In this document: positions 61,784 through 64,000 of the stretch, piece by piece
How positions within the stretch are numbered: the first letter of the stretch is position 1
Layout: each line of letters starts with the position of its first letter
Origin: Bacteroidia bacterium
GTDB taxonomy: Bacteria; Bacteroidota; Bacteroidia; Cytophagales; JAAEPT01
Direction of reading: 5' to 3'
Assembly (NCBI GenBank): GCA_030431525.1
Contig: JAUIJC010000028.1
Location: 1 to 64,000 of the forward strand
Length of the DNA stretch: 64,000 nucleotides
Notes under the pieces: model-generated
Seen by the model: the letters and a program-made list of their open reading frames with translations, nothing else
What the model was told of the DNA's origin: nothing
Databases searched by the model: none
Program-made: the position numbers and the translations under genes

Positions 61784-62239
61784 TTAATCAGGATAGGAAA
61801 CCTCCTTCAAGAAAAGTTCCCTGTATCTCATTTTTAATTGTTTCCGAATTTCAGATTCCTTCACACTCAGATGTTCAATATTAACAAAAACCTCTTCCCC
61901 ATTCTTTTTGAAAATAGAAAAACCAAAATAAGTATCAGTTCCATACGACCTATAGGACATTTGAATTGATTTGATCTTATTTAGACAAACCTTTTCTCCC
62001 TCATAAAGAATAAAATCATCCACCAACAGAAGGCTATAAATCCCCTTCTTGTAAACGTAAAGACCATAAATTACCACAGGTATTATTAGCACAAATAGAA
62101 GAAAAAAGAAACCTAACTTATCATTGACGGAAAGGTCTTCCTTAAAAAAATTAAAAAGACCACCGAGGACTCCCCAATAACAAAAAATAAATGTAGCTAT
62201 TTCAGATACCATAGAGGTCTTCACTGCAAACTCTCTCAT
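61784..62239 (-). CDS. Small membrane protein with PH-like beta domain, 151 aa
   Basis: Two hydrophobic helices (about 13-33 and 42-64) are followed by a beta-rich domain (SLLLVDDFILYEGEKVCLNKIKSIQMSYRS, FGFSIFKKNGEEVFVNIEHLSV) and a basic helical tail. Same layout as the genes at 4969 and 21365. ATG 62239 is used; the preceding codon is GTG. AT-rich, orphan, family not recognised. Confidence 0.6.
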   Translation of the reverse strand: MREFAVKTSMVSEIATFIFCYWGVLGGLFNFFKEDLSVNDKLGFFFLLFVLIIPVVIYGLYVYKKGIYSLLLVDDFILYEGEKVCLNKIKSIQMSYRSYGTDTYFGFSIFKKNGEEVFVNIEHLSVKESEIRKQLKMRYRELFLKEVSYPD

Positions 62240-62364
62240 CACTTTAGTACTTTTTCAAATCTCGAAAGAGTCAAGATTCCACCCGACATCACCGACAGTT
62301 TTTACCAAATCATCCACAACAATTTCCACAAAGCCACTCAAAAAGCCTAACATCTCTTTGAGAA

Positions 62365-62398
62365 CAAAAACCCGCTTCATCGCACCAATGAAGCGGGT
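62365..62398 (-). terminator. Intrinsic terminator of the lemA-DUF3137 operon
   Basis: On the minus strand ACCCGCTTCAT pairs perfectly with ATGAAGCGGGT around a 7-base loop and is followed by TTTTTG. It lies about 95 bp beyond the DUF3137 stop. Confidence 0.9.
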
Positions 62399-62491
62399 CC
62401 CAATAAAACCAACAATCAACCCTACCCTCAAACCAACAACTCAATTTCAGCAAAGGAATAATGCTACAAAGCCATAGATGGGTTTTTCACA

Positions 62492-63469
62492 TCAAGCCTT
62501 AGTCCAAATCCTTGTATTCAAATCAAGCTCATTAATAATCAACTCATTCACTTTGAAAAGTTCATAGAACAATTCCACCTCCCTATAAGGAACCCCAGCC
62601 GTGGAGATATTTGGCTCAAAGAGCCCATACTTCAGCTGAATGGCGCAGTAAACGCGGGATTCCACAAAGGAAAAGGACACCTCACAATTAAAGTGTTTGC
62701 GGAGATACACCATCTTTTCCATCATGGCTGGTGTGATAAGATAGCGCGCCTCAATCTGGTCGGTAGATTTTACATGGAATGCCCGTTCAAACTCTGGATT
62801 CTCCAGTTTCACCACCTGAAACTCCTTTTCGAAACCAAATAGCTTCGTGAGGAAATTCTCGTCTTTTTTGGCCTTCTCAGGGACGACATAGGTGATGCCT
62901 GAGAAATGTTTTTTGAAATCGGCATGGAAAAACAAGCCATGAAAAACATCAACTGTTTTCTTCTTTACCTTTCCATTCCTGCCTTTCTTCTCCTCGAAAT
63001 AGCCTGTGTGAAGTTCTGAAGACTGGAAATCCGTCTGCCCGACCTTTCCCACCACAAGGTCATCACCTTTGTAGAAATGATGGATCAAATCGAACATTTT
63101 GCTGCCCTCGTACACAGACTCTGGAATCTTCTTTTCGGGAAAATATTCCCAATCTGGATTCACAAATTTGACCAGCTCTTGCACCACTCTGGCCTTAAAC
63201 TGCTTTGTGTACTTTTTAGTAGCAATGTGAGAGGCGTAAAACAGTGCCCCACCAACACCAATAGTGACTAAAATCCCAATCCAGCCAGTTGACTTTGCGA
63301 TGACATAAAACTTCATCAGAATTATCAGCAGCAAAAAAACGGGAAGCGCCCCAAATCCTGCTAACAACAATTTCTTGGCCTTCAGCCTCAGCCCCTCCAA
63401 ATCATCCATTTTGGTTCGGAGACGTTCTTCGTAGAACCTCTTCAGCTCAACATTATTACTTCTCTTCAT
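62492..63469 (-). CDS. DUF3137-family membrane protein, 325 aa
   Basis: An N-terminal coiled region (ERLRTKMDDLEGLRLKAKKLL), two transmembrane helices (about 35-55 and 63-80), and a large cytoplasmic domain matching DUF3137 (YEGSKMFDLIHHFYKGDDLVVGKVGQTDFQSSELHT, DVFHGLFFHADFKKHFSGITYV). Function unknown. The pairing with LemA, 9 bp upstream on the same strand, is recurrent in bacteria and suggests a joint membrane role. Confidence 0.87.
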   Translation of the reverse strand: MKRSNNVELKRFYEERLRTKMDDLEGLRLKAKKLLLAGFGALPVFLLLIILMKFYVIAKSTGWIGILVTIGVGGALFYASHIATKKYTKQFKARVVQELVKFVNPDWEYFPEKKIPESVYEGSKMFDLIHHFYKGDDLVVGKVGQTDFQSSELHTGYFEEKKGRNGKVKKKTVDVFHGLFFHADFKKHFSGITYVVPEKAKKDENFLTKLFGFEKEFQVVKLENPEFERAFHVKSTDQIEARYLITPAMMEKMVYLRKHFNCEVSFSFVESRVYCAIQLKYGLFEPNISTAGVPYREVELFYELFKVNELIINELDLNTRIWTKA

Positions 63470-63478
63470 CTCACTGAA

Positions 63479-64000
63479 TTATGCAAAAAGGGCTTTTGCG
63501 CTGACATTATTTCGTTCTACGGTGGTGGCTACAAACACCTCCTTTCGGGCCATGCCCATCATCCCAGCCAAAAGGTTTCTCGGGAAAGTCTCAATCCCAA
63601 TATTATAGTCAGTCACCGAAGCATTATAAGCCCTGCGAGCGGCTGAAATCTGTGACTCCACTTCGTTGAAAGAGCCTTGAAGATGAATAAAATTCTCGTT
63701 GCTTTTCAGCTCAGGATAATTCTCCACAGACACCAACAGTTTGCCCATTGAAGCGGACAACTCATTTTCCAAAGCTACCTTCTCATTGGCTCCCAAATTC
63801 TGGCTAACAGCTTGAGTCCTCAGCTTGGTAATATCTTCCAACAAGCTTCGCTCATGACCCATAAAAGTCTTCACTGTTTCCACAAGATTTGGAATCAAAT
63901 CATAGCGCTTTTTGAGCTGGACATCTACGCCTGCAAAGGCATTATCCACTTGATTCCGAAGACGAACCAAGCCGTTATACATGCTTCCAAAAACAGCTCC
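63479..64000 (-). CDS. lemA: LemA-family protein, N-terminus off the window
   Basis: About 173 residues are visible. The frame stays open to the window end (GAVFGS precedes an internal ATG at 63982), and the short N-terminal transmembrane helix of LemA would lie beyond 64000. The visible part is the four-helix LemA domain: YNGLVRLRNQVDNAFAGVDVQLKKRYDLIPNLVETVKTFMGHE, YPELKSNENFIHLQ, ARRAYNASVTDYNIGIETFP. It is membrane-anchored; function is poorly known. It forms an operon with DUF3137. Confidence 0.9.
   Translation of the reverse strand, partial: GAVFGSMYNGLVRLRNQVDNAFAGVDVQLKKRYDLIPNLVETVKTFMGHERSLLEDITKLRTQAVSQNLGANEKVALENELSASMGKLLVSVENYPELKSNENFIHLQGSFNEVESQISAARRAYNASVTDYNIGIETFPRNLLAGMMGMARKEVFVATTVERNNVSAKALFA

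Noticed and set aside
1-64000. tRNA, rRNA, riboswitch, CRISPR or insertion sequence
   Set aside because: Intergenic gaps were read for cloverleaf-like stems, regularly spaced repeats, transposase motifs and known leader structures; none was convincing.

Overview
The window reads as chromosomal DNA of a Bacteroidota bacterium, most likely of the Cytophagales. The support is a type IX secretion protein (PorQ), two TPR/PD40/OmpA proteins of the PorE kind, families largely confined to the phylum (DUF4296, DUF3822, the Hc1-like small protein), a serine palmitoyltransferase for sphingolipids, a Bat-type VWA operon, and several promoters of the Bacteroidota form TTG-N19/20-TAnnTTTG. No rRNA, tRNA, CRISPR array, transposase or prophage was seen. 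A partial gene runs off each end: an RND/MMPL exporter at the left and LemA at the right.

Layout. 1-6 kb: end of the exporter, then an accessory stretch of small orphan genes (a putative HEXXH peptidase between two copies of a 3' repeat, two lipoproteins, a small membrane protein bracketed by REP-like palindromes). 6-8.5 kb: SLC13/TrkA-C transporter and an Rrf2 regulator. 8.7-12.3 kb: an AT-rich cell-surface glycan cassette (GT-C transferase, GT2 transferase, GtrA flippase, two hexapeptide acyltransferases). 12.3-20.7 kb: Rieske/glutamate-synthase fusion, DUF2490 barrel, long RluA-type enzyme, YiaA/B protein, front-end-type desaturase, and a pair formed by a small exported protein and a beta-helix protein. 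20.8-31.5 kb: two orphan genes, a Vms1-like (VLRF1) release-factor homologue, HslU, PorQ, Lon, a PorE-like OmpA protein and DapA. 31.6-40.7 kb: Hc1-like protein, serine palmitoyltransferase, biotin carboxylase, TPR protein, Maf, GpsA, class-IV aminotransferase, LolD, SucC. 40.8-48.8 kb: barrel protein, three-gene Bat/DUF58 operon, DUF4296-Nudix-orphan-DUF3822 run, second PorE-like protein. 49-64 kb: tRNA nucleotidyltransferase, threonylcarbamoyl-AMP synthase with an exported CxxC-rich protein, thioesterase, His-rich lipoprotein, MarC, SpoIIE-type phosphatase with repeats, PurA, Fur, Rel, DUF3137 and LemA.

Most of the window is housekeeping or envelope biology in short transcription units with frequent strand switches. 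Many convergent junctions carry a hairpin usable in both directions. Protein quality control is well represented (Lon, HslU, the VLRF1 homologue), as are envelope assembly (LolD, PorQ, PorE-like, Bat) and stress or metal regulation (Rel, Fur, Rrf2).

The non-coding highlight is several families of palindromic intergenic repeats, two of which occur at two distant places. The most interesting gene is the VLRF1-like predicted peptidyl-tRNA hydrolase at 21904-22575.
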